Below are positions 54,958 to 64,000 of a stretch of 64,000 nucleotides of DNA, one piece after another (positions within the stretch are counted from its first letter, which is position 1; every line of letters begins with the position of its first letter). A program made the position numbers and the translations under genes. The stretch comes from JAICKN01 sp036489565. Lineage in GTDB: Bacteria; Acidobacteriota; Terriglobia; Terriglobales; Acidobacteriaceae. A model generated the notes under the pieces. It ran no database searches. It saw nothing but the letters and a program-made list of their open reading frames with translations, and was not told where the DNA came from. The DNA lies in contig DASXFN010000097.1 in NCBI GenBank assembly GCA_036489565.1, positions 1-64,000 on the forward strand, given 5' to 3'.

Positions 54958-56430
54958 TTGCGTGGTTCTCAATCCAGAAACTCTCTTGTTCCGGCGGCGC
55001 GGCGCCACGCCCAGCCAGCAGACGACGCCAGTGCGCCTGAACTGAACCAGCCCGCTCCAAGGTCGGGAATAAAGTCATTATTATTGAAGACCGGTTCACC
55101 GGAAAAAGAACGCGCCTTCCTGGTTGGAGTGGAGTACCGTAAGCGCGCTCCCAAAAAATCACTGACCTCCGGCGCCCAGGCTTCTCACGCCGCTGCAACT
55201 CTCGGCAGCCCATCTAAAGCGCCGCCCATGCCGAAGTTCAGTCCCGAAGAGTCGCTCGAAGAGCTTCGCACCCTGGCGCTCAGCGCGGAGGCCGAGATCG
55301 TCGGAGAGTTCCTGCAGTACCGCGACAAACCCGACGCCGCCACGCTCATCGGCAAAGGAAAATTAGAAGAAATCGCCGGGGCCGCAGCTTCTGTCTCCGC
55401 AGATCTCGTGTTGTTCGACCATGACCTCACCGCCTCGCAGCAGCGCAACATCGAAAAAATTGTGGATGTGCGCGTCATTGACCGGACACAACTGATTCTC
55501 GACATCTTCGCCCGCCACGCCCGCACCCGTGAAGGTCAGTTGCAGGTGGAACTCGCGCAACTCGAATACATGCTGCCCCGCCTCGCCGGACGCGGCATTG
55601 AAATGTCGCAACTCGGCGGCGGCATCGGCACCCGCGGCCCCGGTGAAACGCAGTTGGAAACCGACCGCCGCAAAATCCATCGCCGCATCCGCCATGTAAA
55701 AGATCAAATTGAAAACGTGCGCCGTACTCGCGCGCAGCAGCGTCAGCGCCGTGAATCCGTTCCCGTGGCCACGATTGCCCTCGTCGGATACACCAACGCC
55801 GGAAAGTCCACTCTGTTCAATGCGCTCACCAACGCCGGAGTGCTCGCTTCCTCGCGCATGTTCGCCACGCTCGATCCCACAATCCGCGGCATAACACTTC
55901 CCTCGAAGCGGCAAGTGTTGCTGTCCGACACCGTCGGCTTCATCCGAAATCTGCCTCACACGCTGGTGACGGCATTCCGCGCGACTCTGGAAGAAGTACA
56001 ACGTGCAGCTTTGGTGCTGCATGTGTCAGACGGCAGCAGCCCGCTCTCCGCCGAGCAGGATGCCCAGGTGGAAAGCGTCCTCAAAGAATTGGACGCCGAC
56101 TCCAAGCCACGCCTTCGCATTATGAACAAAATTGACTTGCTGCCTCCGGCGCAACGGGAAAGCCTGCGCGACGATGCCAACACCGTCCACGTCTCCGCCG
56201 CGAAAGACATCGGCATTTCCACTCTGCTCGACAGAATTGACCAGGCGCTCACCGATGACGCCGTCTCGCGCGTCCGCCTGCGCATTCCACAAGAAGAAGG
56301 AAAGACTCTGGCCCTCATCGAAGCCCGCGCTCGAATTTATTCCCGCAAATACAAGGATTCCTCGGTGGAACTGGAAGCCGAAGCTCCAGAATCCCTGATA
56401 CGCCGCCTGCAAAAATTTCTGGTCACATAG
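54958..56430 (+). CDS. hflX: GTPase HflX (TTG start)
   Basis: This protein of about 490 residues has the HflX N-terminal domain (DAATLIGKGKLEEIAG) and the glycine-rich GIEMSQLGGGIGTRGPGE. The G domain has GYTNAGKSTLFN, DTVGFIRNLP and NKID. It acts on stalled ribosomes. The start at 54958 is TTG without a good ribosome site; an internal TTG at the LLLKTGSPEKERAFLVG segment is an alternative, so the first 40 or so residues are doubtful. Confidence 0.93.
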   Translation: MRGSQSRNSLVPAARRHAQPADDASAPELNQPAPRSGIKSLLLKTGSPEKERAFLVGVEYRKRAPKKSLTSGAQASHAAATLGSPSKAPPMPKFSPEESLEELRTLALSAEAEIVGEFLQYRDKPDAATLIGKGKLEEIAGAAASVSADLVLFDHDLTASQQRNIEKIVDVRVIDRTQLILDIFARHARTREGQLQVELAQLEYMLPRLAGRGIEMSQLGGGIGTRGPGETQLETDRRKIHRRIRHVKDQIENVRRTRAQQRQRRESVPVATIALVGYTNAGKSTLFNALTNAGVLASSRMFATLDPTIRGITLPSKRQVLLSDTVGFIRNLPHTLVTAFRATLEEVQRAALVLHVSDGSSPLSAEQDAQVESVLKELDADSKPRLRIMNKIDLLPPAQRESLRDDANTVHVSAAKDIGISTLLDRIDQALTDDAVSRVRLRIPQEEGKTLALIEARARIYSRKYKDSSVELEAEAPESLIRRLQKFLVT

Positions 56431-56664
56431 CACGAAACTTCGCAACTCGCTACGTGTCTCGCCCTTATTCCTGCGCCCTTTTGCAGGAACAGAGGCAGGG
56501 CCTACGACCGGCGACTTAAGTCGTTAAGATTCTCGACGTGTCTTTGCAATTCTTCACAATTCTCTACATGACTTTCCGATGCAACTCTGGTTTATATTCG
56601 TAGAGAATTGACTAGCACGCCACCGCTTCTCGCAAGCCTCACTCTCGAGCAGGAGGCAACAAAG

Positions 56665-57294
56665 ATGGTAGAGAGTAGCCACAATCGAATCGCAAAACCT
56701 TTTCCAGTCCCCTCTTTCCAATTTGTTGCCAATTTCACGGGGTTGCGACATTTCATCCCCGGCAACCATGGGCTACGGAAGGGCGCCCGGATTGGGATTT
56801 TGTCCTGCGCCATGATTGCACTATTTTCTCCGCTCTCCGGTCACGCGCAAACTTTGTCCCCCGGAATCGCGACGGCACAAAATTGCCCCCTCACATTGGC
56901 CAGGGTTTCGGCTTCGCCGCTTAGCGTTCGAGTAAAGAACACTACTGGCAAAACCATTGTCGGCCTCGTCTTCTACGTTGCGCTGGCAGATGCTGCGGAA
57001 CACTGGGCATGGTTCCACTGGAATTTCGACCCGGCCAGACCACTGCGTGATTTTGGCTGGAATCGGCCCATAAAACCGAACGTCCTGAAAAAAGTGGCAT
57101 GGTACGGCGCTGACGCTGAGCTTGAGGATTCACATAGCAGCGGGGGCGCTCTGGTGCTGTCCAATATTTTATTTGAGGACGGCTCGTCTTGGGACATGCC
57201 GCCAGACGAATCCTCCTGCAGAATTCTTTGGCACGACAAGCACATCAAAGGCTTCACAAGACCCGTCGTTTTGCCTCCACGTGACCAACGTTGA
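56665..57294 (+). CDS. Secreted protein of unknown function
   Basis: The 209-residue protein has a long N-terminal cytoplasmic tail and then a signal-anchor (GILSCAMIALFSPLSGHAQ). A beta-rich extracellular part follows (SVRVKNTTGKTIVGLVFYVA). AGGAGG eight bases before ATG at 56665 supports the start. A few cysteines could form a disulfide. I do not recognise the family. Confidence 0.65.
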   Translation: MVESSHNRIAKPFPVPSFQFVANFTGLRHFIPGNHGLRKGARIGILSCAMIALFSPLSGHAQTLSPGIATAQNCPLTLARVSASPLSVRVKNTTGKTIVGLVFYVALADAAEHWAWFHWNFDPARPLRDFGWNRPIKPNVLKKVAWYGADAELEDSHSSGGALVLSNILFEDGSSWDMPPDESSCRILWHDKHIKGFTRPVVLPPRDQR

Positions 57295-57487
57295 GGTTCA
57301 GGAAGAATTGTGAGCTGAGCCTCTACGCTTTCGCCCTCGCTTGCGCTACAATTCAAGCGCGCTGTTAGAAGATCGATTTTTCATTGAACAGCGTGAACAA
57401 TCTGGCCCTGCCGCCAGACCGGTCTCAAACGTTTTGACCACGCACCTCCATCCCGAACAACTTCATACCGCAAAAGAAAAGGTCCAC

Positions 57488-60160
57488 ATGAAATCACTAA
57501 TCGTGTCGTTCTTGCTCGCCTCAATGTCTGTTTTCGCATTCGCTGCTGATAAACCCGCGCCTCCGGTCGTCACCGGCGATGCGCGCGTGGACAAACTCCT
57601 GAGCGAGATGACGCTGCAGGAAAAGCTCGCGCTCATTCACGGCACGCAAGAGGACCCAAAGGTTTATCAGGGACAGGCGGGATATCTCGCGGGTGTCCCA
57701 CGCTTGGGAATTCCCGGGCTGCGCTTTGCCGATGGGCCTCCGGGCGTCCTCACGCGAGTTCCCTCTGAAGCCGAATCCGCGACCATGGCCGTGGCGGCCA
57801 CGTTCAGCGCAAAGGATGCCCTGGACAACGGTGTTGTGATTGGTCGCGAAGACCGTGCGAATGGGATTGACGTCTCCCTGCAACCGTTCGTCAACATTGA
57901 CCGCGATCTGGAGTTTGGGCGCGGTTACAACACCTTTGGCGAAGATCCGTACCTCACGAGCATGATGGGCGTGGCGGAAATCAAGGGGATCCAATCGCAG
58001 CATGTGATGGCACAGGTAAAGCACTATGTCGCTTACGACTCGAACAGCGGCAACATTTTTGTGGATGATCAAACGCTCCATGAGGTTTACGTCGCGCCCT
58101 TCGATGCCGCAGTCAAGGCGGGCGTGTCTTCCATCATGTGCTCTTACAACCGCGTGAACGGCACATTTGCTTGCGGGAACAAAGACACCCTTACCACCAT
58201 TCTGCGCGACCAGATCGGGTTCAAAGGCTTCGTCACTTCTGACTGGGGCGCAGTGCACGCGGTGAACTTCATCAACGCCGGCCTTGATATGGAAATGCCC
58301 GGCGAAGTAAAACTCGGCAGCTTTGTACTTCCCTCATTTTTTGATCTCAAGCCGGTGCCGCCCCCTCCGCCACCGAACGCTCTGGGCGACATCATGGCCA
58401 TGTTCGGAGGACACATTCCCGAAGAGCCTGCTCCCGCCCGCTTTAGTGCCGGCGACTTTGGTAAGAAGCTCAATCCCGAAAAAATGCAAGAGGCGCTGAA
58501 GGACGGTACCGTAAGCGAAGCGACAATTACTCGCGCCGCCGGACGCGTTCTCTACGAGATCGTTCACTTCGGCTACATGGACGGCCAACAGCAACACAAC
58601 GTCACTCCGCAACCTGTCCAGGCGAACGCAAAGATCATCGAGAAGACGGGCGAAGACGCGGCCGTGCTCTTGAAGAACGAAGACCACGCGTTGCCGCTGA
58701 AATCCAATGAACTCAACTCCGTAGTTCTTATTGGCCCAACCGCGGCGCAAGTGGATGCGATCGGCATCAACGGTGAACGCTCGGTGGGATTGCCCTCGCG
58801 GCAGGTAGGCCCGCTAACCGCGATGGAAAAGATTTCAGGGAACTCCAACATTCAGCTCGCTGTCGCCGACAACATGAACGGCGCGCCAATCCCCGCTACC
58901 GCGCTCGGCCACGACGGCAAGCCAGGACTTCTGCGCACCGGCGGAGCCGCGCAACAAACGGATGCGCAACTCAACTTCACGAAAAAGAATGGAAACGCGT
59001 TGCCTCCCAACTCGACGTTGACCTGGATTGGCACCCTCACGCCACCCCATGCCGGAAATTACTGGATATACCTCCAGGCCATGGGAACCAACGCTACCAT
59101 TGCGATTGACGGAAAGCCGTTGGCCAGGACAGGCGCATTCCAGGGCGGAGTCCATGGCGACATTCTGCAAGCCAATCAGGACAACGTCTTGCCCACCCCC
59201 GACGGTCTGGACAATCTTCGCCGCTCCGTCGAGCTGACCGCAGGCCCGCACAAGATTGAAATCAAAACCACTCCGGATACTTCGGCTTCGCCGGTGCAGG
59301 TTCGGTTGAACTGGTACACGCCTGAACAGCGTCAGTCCGACCACGATGCAGCCATTGCCGCGGCCAAGAATGCCAAAACCGCCGTAGTATTCGTATGGAC
59401 GCGCCTTCAACCTGTATTCGGTTTGCCCGGCGACCAGGACAAGCTCGTTGAAGACATCGCCGCAGTGAACCCCAACACAATCGTAGTGCTGAACACCAGC
59501 CAGCCCGTTGCTCTTCCTTGGGTGAATAAAGTAAAAGCCGTGCTTGAAATGTGGTGGCCCGGCGACGAAGGCGGCTGGTCCACGGCCAACATTCTGCTTG
59601 GCAAGGTAAGTCCGGCGGGCCGTCTGCCAGTGACCTGGGGCAAGAAGCTCACGGACTATGCCGCCACCGATCCGCAACACCCGGAGCGAAGCGAGAAAGG
59701 CGTGAACGGTAAAACGACATACAGCGAAGGCGTGAACGTAGGCTATCGCTGGTTCGACAAAGAAAACATTGAGCCGCTATTCCCGTTTGGTCACGGACTC
59801 AGCTATACAACTTTCGAGTACTCAGGGCTCAAGGTGGCAAAGTCCTCCAGCGGCGGATTGGACGTTACCGTACAAATCAAAAATACAGGCAACATGGATT
59901 CCGATGACATTCCGCAAGTGTATCTCGGCGAGCCAGCCAACATTCCCAACGGCGTGCAATTTCCCGTCAGAGCTTTGGTTGCCTTTGACCGCGTGCCAGT
60001 GAAAGCGGGCGAGACAAAATCAGTCACGCTTCACGTGCCCGAGCGCCAATTGCAATACTGGTCCACCACCGATCAAAAATGGATGACGCCAAGCGGCAAG
60101 CGAACAGTAAGCGTCGGCGATTCGTCTAGGAATTTGCCTTTGCACGAGGAGATTGATTAG
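57488..60160 (+). CDS. Secreted GH3 glycoside hydrolase with PA14 insert
   Basis: The 890-residue enzyme has a signal peptide (MKSLIVSFLLASMSVFAFAA) and the GH3 TIM barrel with nucleophile Asp252 in GFVTSDWGAVH. A Pro-rich insert lies near residue 290. A PA14 domain (about residues 477-607) sits inside the C-terminal sandwich, and a fibronectin-like end follows. GH3 members are beta-glucosidases or related enzymes; PA14 often helps bind short glycans. AAAGG precedes the ATG at 57488. Confidence 0.93.
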   Translation: MKSLIVSFLLASMSVFAFAADKPAPPVVTGDARVDKLLSEMTLQEKLALIHGTQEDPKVYQGQAGYLAGVPRLGIPGLRFADGPPGVLTRVPSEAESATMAVAATFSAKDALDNGVVIGREDRANGIDVSLQPFVNIDRDLEFGRGYNTFGEDPYLTSMMGVAEIKGIQSQHVMAQVKHYVAYDSNSGNIFVDDQTLHEVYVAPFDAAVKAGVSSIMCSYNRVNGTFACGNKDTLTTILRDQIGFKGFVTSDWGAVHAVNFINAGLDMEMPGEVKLGSFVLPSFFDLKPVPPPPPPNALGDIMAMFGGHIPEEPAPARFSAGDFGKKLNPEKMQEALKDGTVSEATITRAAGRVLYEIVHFGYMDGQQQHNVTPQPVQANAKIIEKTGEDAAVLLKNEDHALPLKSNELNSVVLIGPTAAQVDAIGINGERSVGLPSRQVGPLTAMEKISGNSNIQLAVADNMNGAPIPATALGHDGKPGLLRTGGAAQQTDAQLNFTKKNGNALPPNSTLTWIGTLTPPHAGNYWIYLQAMGTNATIAIDGKPLARTGAFQGGVHGDILQANQDNVLPTPDGLDNLRRSVELTAGPHKIEIKTTPDTSASPVQVRLNWYTPEQRQSDHDAAIAAAKNAKTAVVFVWTRLQPVFGLPGDQDKLVEDIAAVNPNTIVVLNTSQPVALPWVNKVKAVLEMWWPGDEGGWSTANILLGKVSPAGRLPVTWGKKLTDYAATDPQHPERSEKGVNGKTTYSEGVNVGYRWFDKENIEPLFPFGHGLSYTTFEYSGLKVAKSSSGGLDVTVQIKNTGNMDSDDIPQVYLGEPANIPNGVQFPVRALVAFDRVPVKAGETKSVTLHVPERQLQYWSTTDQKWMTPSGKRTVSVGDSSRNLPLHEEID

Positions 60161-60261
60161 GCAGGCTGGTCCTGTATTTTCTCGTTTCGCGGGCGGGTGG
60201 CATAGGCGGTTGGCCTGGCCCGTCTTCCTCTTGCCGCTAGCACCATCTCAACCGAGGGTGC

Positions 60262-60295
60262 CCCACCCTTTTCGCGCTTTTTGCGAAAGGGTGGG
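60262..60295. repeat. Palindromic intergenic element after the GH3 gene
   Basis: CCCACCCTTTTCGC and GCGAAAGGGTGGG form a long hairpin with one bulge and a loop of seven bases. It lies between the convergent GH3 and nucleoside-phosphorylase-like genes. It has no T tract. The CCCACCC-TTTCGC palindrome type recurs between genes in acidobacterial genomes as I recall it, so it is more like a REP element than a terminator, though it could serve both. Confidence 0.6.
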
Positions 60296-60353
60296 AGGCA
60301 AACGGCCGACAGCTTTTCCGGCGAGACTATGAACCAAACCAAATGTCGTACTC

Positions 60354-61505
60354 TCACTTCTCCGCCGCGATCAGCGCCCAACACACAATCGCGCTGCAAA
60401 CCGAACTCCACCGTCCAAATCCCTTATAGATTTGCGCGGCAAGCTGCGCCTGCTCTTTCAAAGTTCCTTCCGCTTTGATCTGCGGGTCCGACACATTCCG
60501 CACCGCCAGCCACGGCGGCGCGTCCTGCATCTGGCTGCTGGCCAGCCCCAGCACGGCATCTCCCATTTCTGAAACATCCGCAAGTCCCTGCAATTTATAG
60601 TGATCGTCTGACGTGTCGAAGCCGAAAAAATCCGTGGTCATCACGCAGTGGCTCAATCCATTCCCCGGCACCACCGCAATTTTCGGCGGACGCGTGTTGT
60701 CCTTTGGAAGCTGCGCGGAATTGGCTGAAAAAAGGTCTTTCGCCCTGGCAAAATATTTCGTGTCAGGCGCTTTGCTCCCGTAGTGCGCGCTGTGAAACGG
60801 CTCATTCTTGAATTTCGATGTGCAATCGAAGCGCACGATCTGGCTCACCACCACATCACCAACTTCAAACTCCGTGCCAATGCCTCCCGCCGTGCCAGTC
60901 GTGAGCACAAGTTTCGGCTTCGTGTCTTCTATGATCTGCTTCCAAACATCCAGGTTCGGGAGCTTCGGCCCGTCCTGCGACATGTGCGAGTCGGACTTGA
61001 ACACCACCACCTTCTTCCCGCCGATAGTAGCCGTCCAGTACGCGCCCAGCCGTTTGGCCTCGATCGCCGGGCACCCTGCCCGCATCTTGCTCGAGATCGC
61101 CGCATAGTTGCGCGTGTAAGACTTGTAATCGTTGTGCGAATCTTTGCCCGGTGTCAGCACGCGGCTCAGCGCATGCCCTTCATCCACCGTCCATGTGACC
61201 ACCAGCACATCCGCAGCAGGAAGCCGGCCGCCAGTGCCAGTGCGAACTTTCGCATCCGTCGCCGGCGCAAGCCCGGCTGGCCATGGAATTTCTGAGAAGC
61301 GCGAGAGCCCGGTAGCAGTCGTAAAGGCAAGAAACTCGCGCCCTTCCGTCGCCTCCGAATCAAAGTCAATAATTTCGCGCTGGAAATCTTCGACACCCGC
61401 CGACGGCTTCGCGGCCTTCTTCACCGCAAAGGTCTGAGCCGGAGCAGGCGTCTTAATTGGATCGAACCCAAGATTCCGTTCCGCCCACGCTCGATCAACA
61501 ATCAT
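60354..61505 (-). CDS. Nucleoside-phosphorylase-fold protein with N-terminal extension
   Basis: The 383-residue protein has an N-terminal extension of about 95 residues. A PNP/MTAN-like domain follows: LVLTTGTAGGIGTEFEVGDV, SEMGDAVLGLASSQ and LAVRNVSDPQ. These motifs bind phosphate or ribose and purine-like bases. The long extension and the wide insert after the first strand are unlike standard MTA/SAH nucleosidases. It may act on nucleosides or as a sensor. The family is clear; the substrate is not. Confidence 0.7.
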   Translation of the reverse strand: MIVDRAWAERNLGFDPIKTPAPAQTFAVKKAAKPSAGVEDFQREIIDFDSEATEGREFLAFTTATGLSRFSEIPWPAGLAPATDAKVRTGTGGRLPAADVLVVTWTVDEGHALSRVLTPGKDSHNDYKSYTRNYAAISSKMRAGCPAIEAKRLGAYWTATIGGKKVVVFKSDSHMSQDGPKLPNLDVWKQIIEDTKPKLVLTTGTAGGIGTEFEVGDVVVSQIVRFDCTSKFKNEPFHSAHYGSKAPDTKYFARAKDLFSANSAQLPKDNTRPPKIAVVPGNGLSHCVMTTDFFGFDTSDDHYKLQGLADVSEMGDAVLGLASSQMQDAPPWLAVRNVSDPQIKAEGTLKEQAQLAAQIYKGFGRWSSVCSAIVCWALIAAEK

Positions 61506-61730
61506 TTCTCACCTCATGGGATAGTGAGAAATTTGAGCACAGCGTTACAGCCGAATAGATGGTTTTCTTAGCGTCGTCTCGGAATCAGCACAGCGCATCT
61601 GGGGGTGTTCCATCCTTATTTTTCGTACTTGTCAGACGTCGGTTCGCCCTCTGATGAAGAAGAGCCCATGCCTGGAGGTATAGTGCTATGGACGGGCTAT
61701 TTCCTTTTTTGAAGTACTGAAGCAGGTGAA

Positions 61731-64000
61731 ATGAAAGCGCATGTAATTTTGACTGCATTCCGGCGGTATATTTTTGCCGCGACAATAATGTTAGTCGGAA
61801 CAGCTCTCTTTGCTGCTGGCCAGCAGATGCCCCTTGGTCGAACACCCACAGGGGCAGAGATATCGTTCACCCGCGCAACTTCTGGCGAATGGGGCATTCA
61901 GATCACTGGCGGATCTGCACCGCGCATGATGCAGGCGCAGCCCGCAGCCATCGAGATCTATCGCGCCGACGATGATATCCGCGAACTCTCCGCTGGGTAC
62001 AAAAGCGTCCGGCGCACCGCGACGGGGATGGACGCTGTTGCCGATGTGCCTTCGGCCGACGGTGTCATCTTTCACGTGCATGACTTTTGGAGCCTGAGCA
62101 AAGGCATACTGTCCGTGCGCCGCGAGGTCACGGTACGGGGCAACGCTCCCGGTGGCTTTGGTTCGGTGCTCGACTTTTCTCTCGATGGCGCCGTCGGCTG
62201 GCCGGACATAAACTTCATGGCGCCCGGCGCGATCTACGCTGATCCAACATACGATGGCGATCGCTCACCGGGCGGAACGCTAAACTACGCCGCGCGCCGG
62301 CTTGTGATGCGTGAAGACATCCTTGCCGCGCCACTATTTGCGCTCTCGTTTGAAAATGGCGCCTCCATCGCGATGCTCGATCCGCATCCACGCGGCGGCA
62401 CAACCGAAGAAGAGTCGAAACTCACCAACCTGGTGATGACCGATGCTCGCATACAATTCGGATCCATGGGCGCGTGGCAGGCCGAAGACGGCGCTGTCCA
62501 CTTCGGCTTTCGCTATCCCAGCACCACCACAGATTTCGGCGGCGGCCGTCCGGCTGGCGCCGCCCCCGTCACTGCGGCCACACTCGCCTCCGTCACTCCA
62601 GCTCCTCCGGCAACTTCCGCCATTCCGCCGAAGATGCGCTGGATACGCCGCTACCACCCCATGACCGATGGCTTTACCGACAGCTATGAAATCCGCTTCC
62701 GCTTCGGACAGAACGAATCGTTCCGCGACATAACGCGCGACGCGTGGCGCTGGGCCTGGGACACGCTGAAACCGCCCACCCTTGACCTCGATGTGAATCT
62801 TGTCCGCCGCGTGCTGCTCGATCATCTGGAAGCGCAGGCTGCAACTATCGATGGCCGCACCGGCATTCCCTTTGTACTCTCGACCGTAGCGGACCAGAAA
62901 CAGTGGAACTGGACCATGATTGCAATGGGATTTGTCGGCAAAAACCTCGAATGCGCCGACCAGCTGCTGCAGGAGGGGGACCGCGACCACACCGAGCGCG
63001 GCCAGAAGATGCGTGAAACCGGGCTCGCCATCATCTCTTCCATGATCCAGGCGCTGCATTCCATTCCGCTGGAAGGGACGGGCTACGATCTCTCCACTGG
63101 CAAGCCATGGGACCACATTTGGGTCGCGCCCTGGCTGCGCAATGCTACCGAAGATATGACTACGCTCATGCACGCCTACCAGCGCGAGTTGGCGCTGGGC
63201 CGTCCGCACCCGGATTGGTTGGCGTGGGTCAAGTCATACTCTGACTGGTTGGTGGAGCAGCAGCGGCCCGATGGATCTTTTCCACGCCGCTGGAAGCCGG
63301 GCACAAGTGAGGTTATGGAGCCCACCGGCACCGGCAGCTACAACGTTGTGCCTCTGTTCGTGCTCATGACACAGATTACCGGCGATCAAAAGTATCAGGC
63401 ATCCGCATTGCGCGCGGCAGAGTACGTCTGGTCCACATGGGGCACACGCGGCCTCTTCATCGGCGGCGCCAGCGATAACCCTAACATCACCGACAAAGAG
63501 GCTGGCATGTTAAGCCTGGAGGCTTACCTGAGCCTCTACGACGCCACCAAAAATCCAAAATGGCTTGAGCGCGCAAAAGCGGCTGGTAACTTCGCCGAGA
63601 GCTGGATCTGGATCTGGAATTTACCGATGCCCGCCGACGCCGATAATGCACAACTGCACTGGAAAAAAGGTGTGCCGACCGTTGGCTTGCAAGACATCAC
63701 CGCCGCGAATACCGGCAGCGTGGACGAATATCTGGACTGGGCAGTGCCGTCCTACGCGCGCCTCTACAATGACACGCATGACCCGCACTATCTTGCCGTC
63801 GCGCGCGTGCTGCTCATGGACACCAAGTCTATGGTCGCTCTGCCTGGCCGGCAGTATGACATGAAGGGCATCGGCTGGCAGCAGGAGAACTTCCGTCTTG
63901 GCCCCGGCCCATTTGGCCGCGGCGTTGGATCACACCGCTTCTGGCTGCCGTGGGTCTCGGCCAACCACCTGCACGGCATCGTTGGCCTGGATGATTACGA
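61731..64000 (+). CDS. Large secreted protein, likely alpha/alpha-barrel enzyme, cut by the right edge
   Basis: ATG at 61731 with GCAGGTGA before it opens a frame that stays open to the window end (over 756 codons). The frame shows a signal peptide (YIFAATIMLVGTALFAAGQQ) and a beta-rich N-terminal half. Repeated helical segments follow (SDWLVEQQRPDGSFPRRWKP, AGMLSLEAYLSLYDATKNP, ARLYNDTHDPHYLAVARVLL). The helical repeats recall six-hairpin glycosidases or lyases. The catalytic residues cannot be placed. I do not recognise a named family. Confidence 0.75.
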   Translation, partial: MKAHVILTAFRRYIFAATIMLVGTALFAAGQQMPLGRTPTGAEISFTRATSGEWGIQITGGSAPRMMQAQPAAIEIYRADDDIRELSAGYKSVRRTATGMDAVADVPSADGVIFHVHDFWSLSKGILSVRREVTVRGNAPGGFGSVLDFSLDGAVGWPDINFMAPGAIYADPTYDGDRSPGGTLNYAARRLVMREDILAAPLFALSFENGASIAMLDPHPRGGTTEEESKLTNLVMTDARIQFGSMGAWQAEDGAVHFGFRYPSTTTDFGGGRPAGAAPVTAATLASVTPAPPATSAIPPKMRWIRRYHPMTDGFTDSYEIRFRFGQNESFRDITRDAWRWAWDTLKPPTLDLDVNLVRRVLLDHLEAQAATIDGRTGIPFVLSTVADQKQWNWTMIAMGFVGKNLECADQLLQEGDRDHTERGQKMRETGLAIISSMIQALHSIPLEGTGYDLSTGKPWDHIWVAPWLRNATEDMTTLMHAYQRELALGRPHPDWLAWVKSYSDWLVEQQRPDGSFPRRWKPGTSEVMEPTGTGSYNVVPLFVLMTQITGDQKYQASALRAAEYVWSTWGTRGLFIGGASDNPNITDKEAGMLSLEAYLSLYDATKNPKWLERAKAAGNFAESWIWIWNLPMPADADNAQLHWKKGVPTVGLQDITAANTGSVDEYLDWAVPSYARLYNDTHDPHYLAVARVLLMDTKSMVALPGRQYDMKGIGWQQENFRLGPGPFGRGVGSHRFWLPWVSANHLHGIVGLDDY

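Noticed and set aside
59685..59705. An intergenic-type gcgaagcgag repeat inside the GH3 gene
   Set aside because: The reading HPERSEKGVNG fits the normal GH3 protein pattern before the TYSEG motif, so it is coding sequence.
1..64000. CRISPR arrays, prophage, transposons or classic defence islands
   Set aside because: No regular spaced repeats and no integrase, transposase, capsid, nuclease or restriction-type motifs were seen on either strand.

Overview
This 64 kb window looks like chromosomal DNA of an Acidobacteriota, probably of the Terriglobia/Koribacter type. That placement is an inference. It rests on moderate-to-high GC, a core-gene set in acidobacterial style (Rho, Ffh, split glycine decarboxylase GcvPA/GcvPB, Hfq-HflX), many secreted glycoside hydrolases and PQQ-like propeller lipoproteins, and short intergenic repeats of the 'tcatcctgagcgaagcgaag' type. 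I saw no rRNA, tRNA, CRISPR array, transposase, integrase or phage gene.

Layout. (1) 0-3.4 kb: an orphan radical SAM protein, a possible small membrane protein, two paralogous secreted coiled-coil proteins, and an MscS channel. (2) 3.4-14.8 kb, almost all minus strand: rho, an omega-like small gene, PEP carboxylase, a peroxiredoxin-like protein with an altered active site, ffh, and the full glycine-cleavage set gcvT-gcvH-gcvPA-gcvPB. (3) 14.9-17.3 kb: galT converging on a secreted GH27 alpha-galactosidase. (4) 17.4-33.0 kb: a divergent exopolysaccharide locus. The minus arm holds a cytidylyltransferase, a large GT-B-like protein, a flippase, four GT4 glycosyltransferases and a polymerase/ligase. 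The plus arm holds a Wzz/BY-kinase fusion, a TPR/jelly-roll protein and a second polymerase/ligase. (5) 33.7-43.1 kb: a compact central-carbon operon transcribed tkt-tal-pgi-gnd-zwf-glk-pgl, covering glucose phosphorylation and both branches of the pentose phosphate pathway. (6) 43.4-54.1 kb: mixed genes, including a PilZ protein, a His-rich repeat protein with a clear terminator, a NeuC-like epimerase with a DegT aminotransferase, two methyltransferases, DinB, a PQQ-like lipoprotein and a zinc alcohol dehydrogenase. (7) 54.6-64 kb: hfq-hflX, a secreted unknown, a GH3 enzyme with a PA14 insert, a nucleoside-phosphorylase-fold protein, and a large secreted unknown enzyme that runs off the right end.

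How the parts fit. Secreted GH27 and GH3 enzymes would release galactose and glucose. GalT and the glk/zwf/gnd/tal/tkt operon would process the sugars, and the exopolysaccharide locus would spend nucleotide sugars on an envelope or matrix polymer under tyrosine-kinase control. No single genetic island or defence system stands out. The most unusual items are the paired secreted coiled-coil proteins, the Cys-to-Asp peroxiredoxin, the separated tal/pgi pair that is a fusion in many bacteria, the His-rich repeat protein, and the large unknown enzyme at the right edge.
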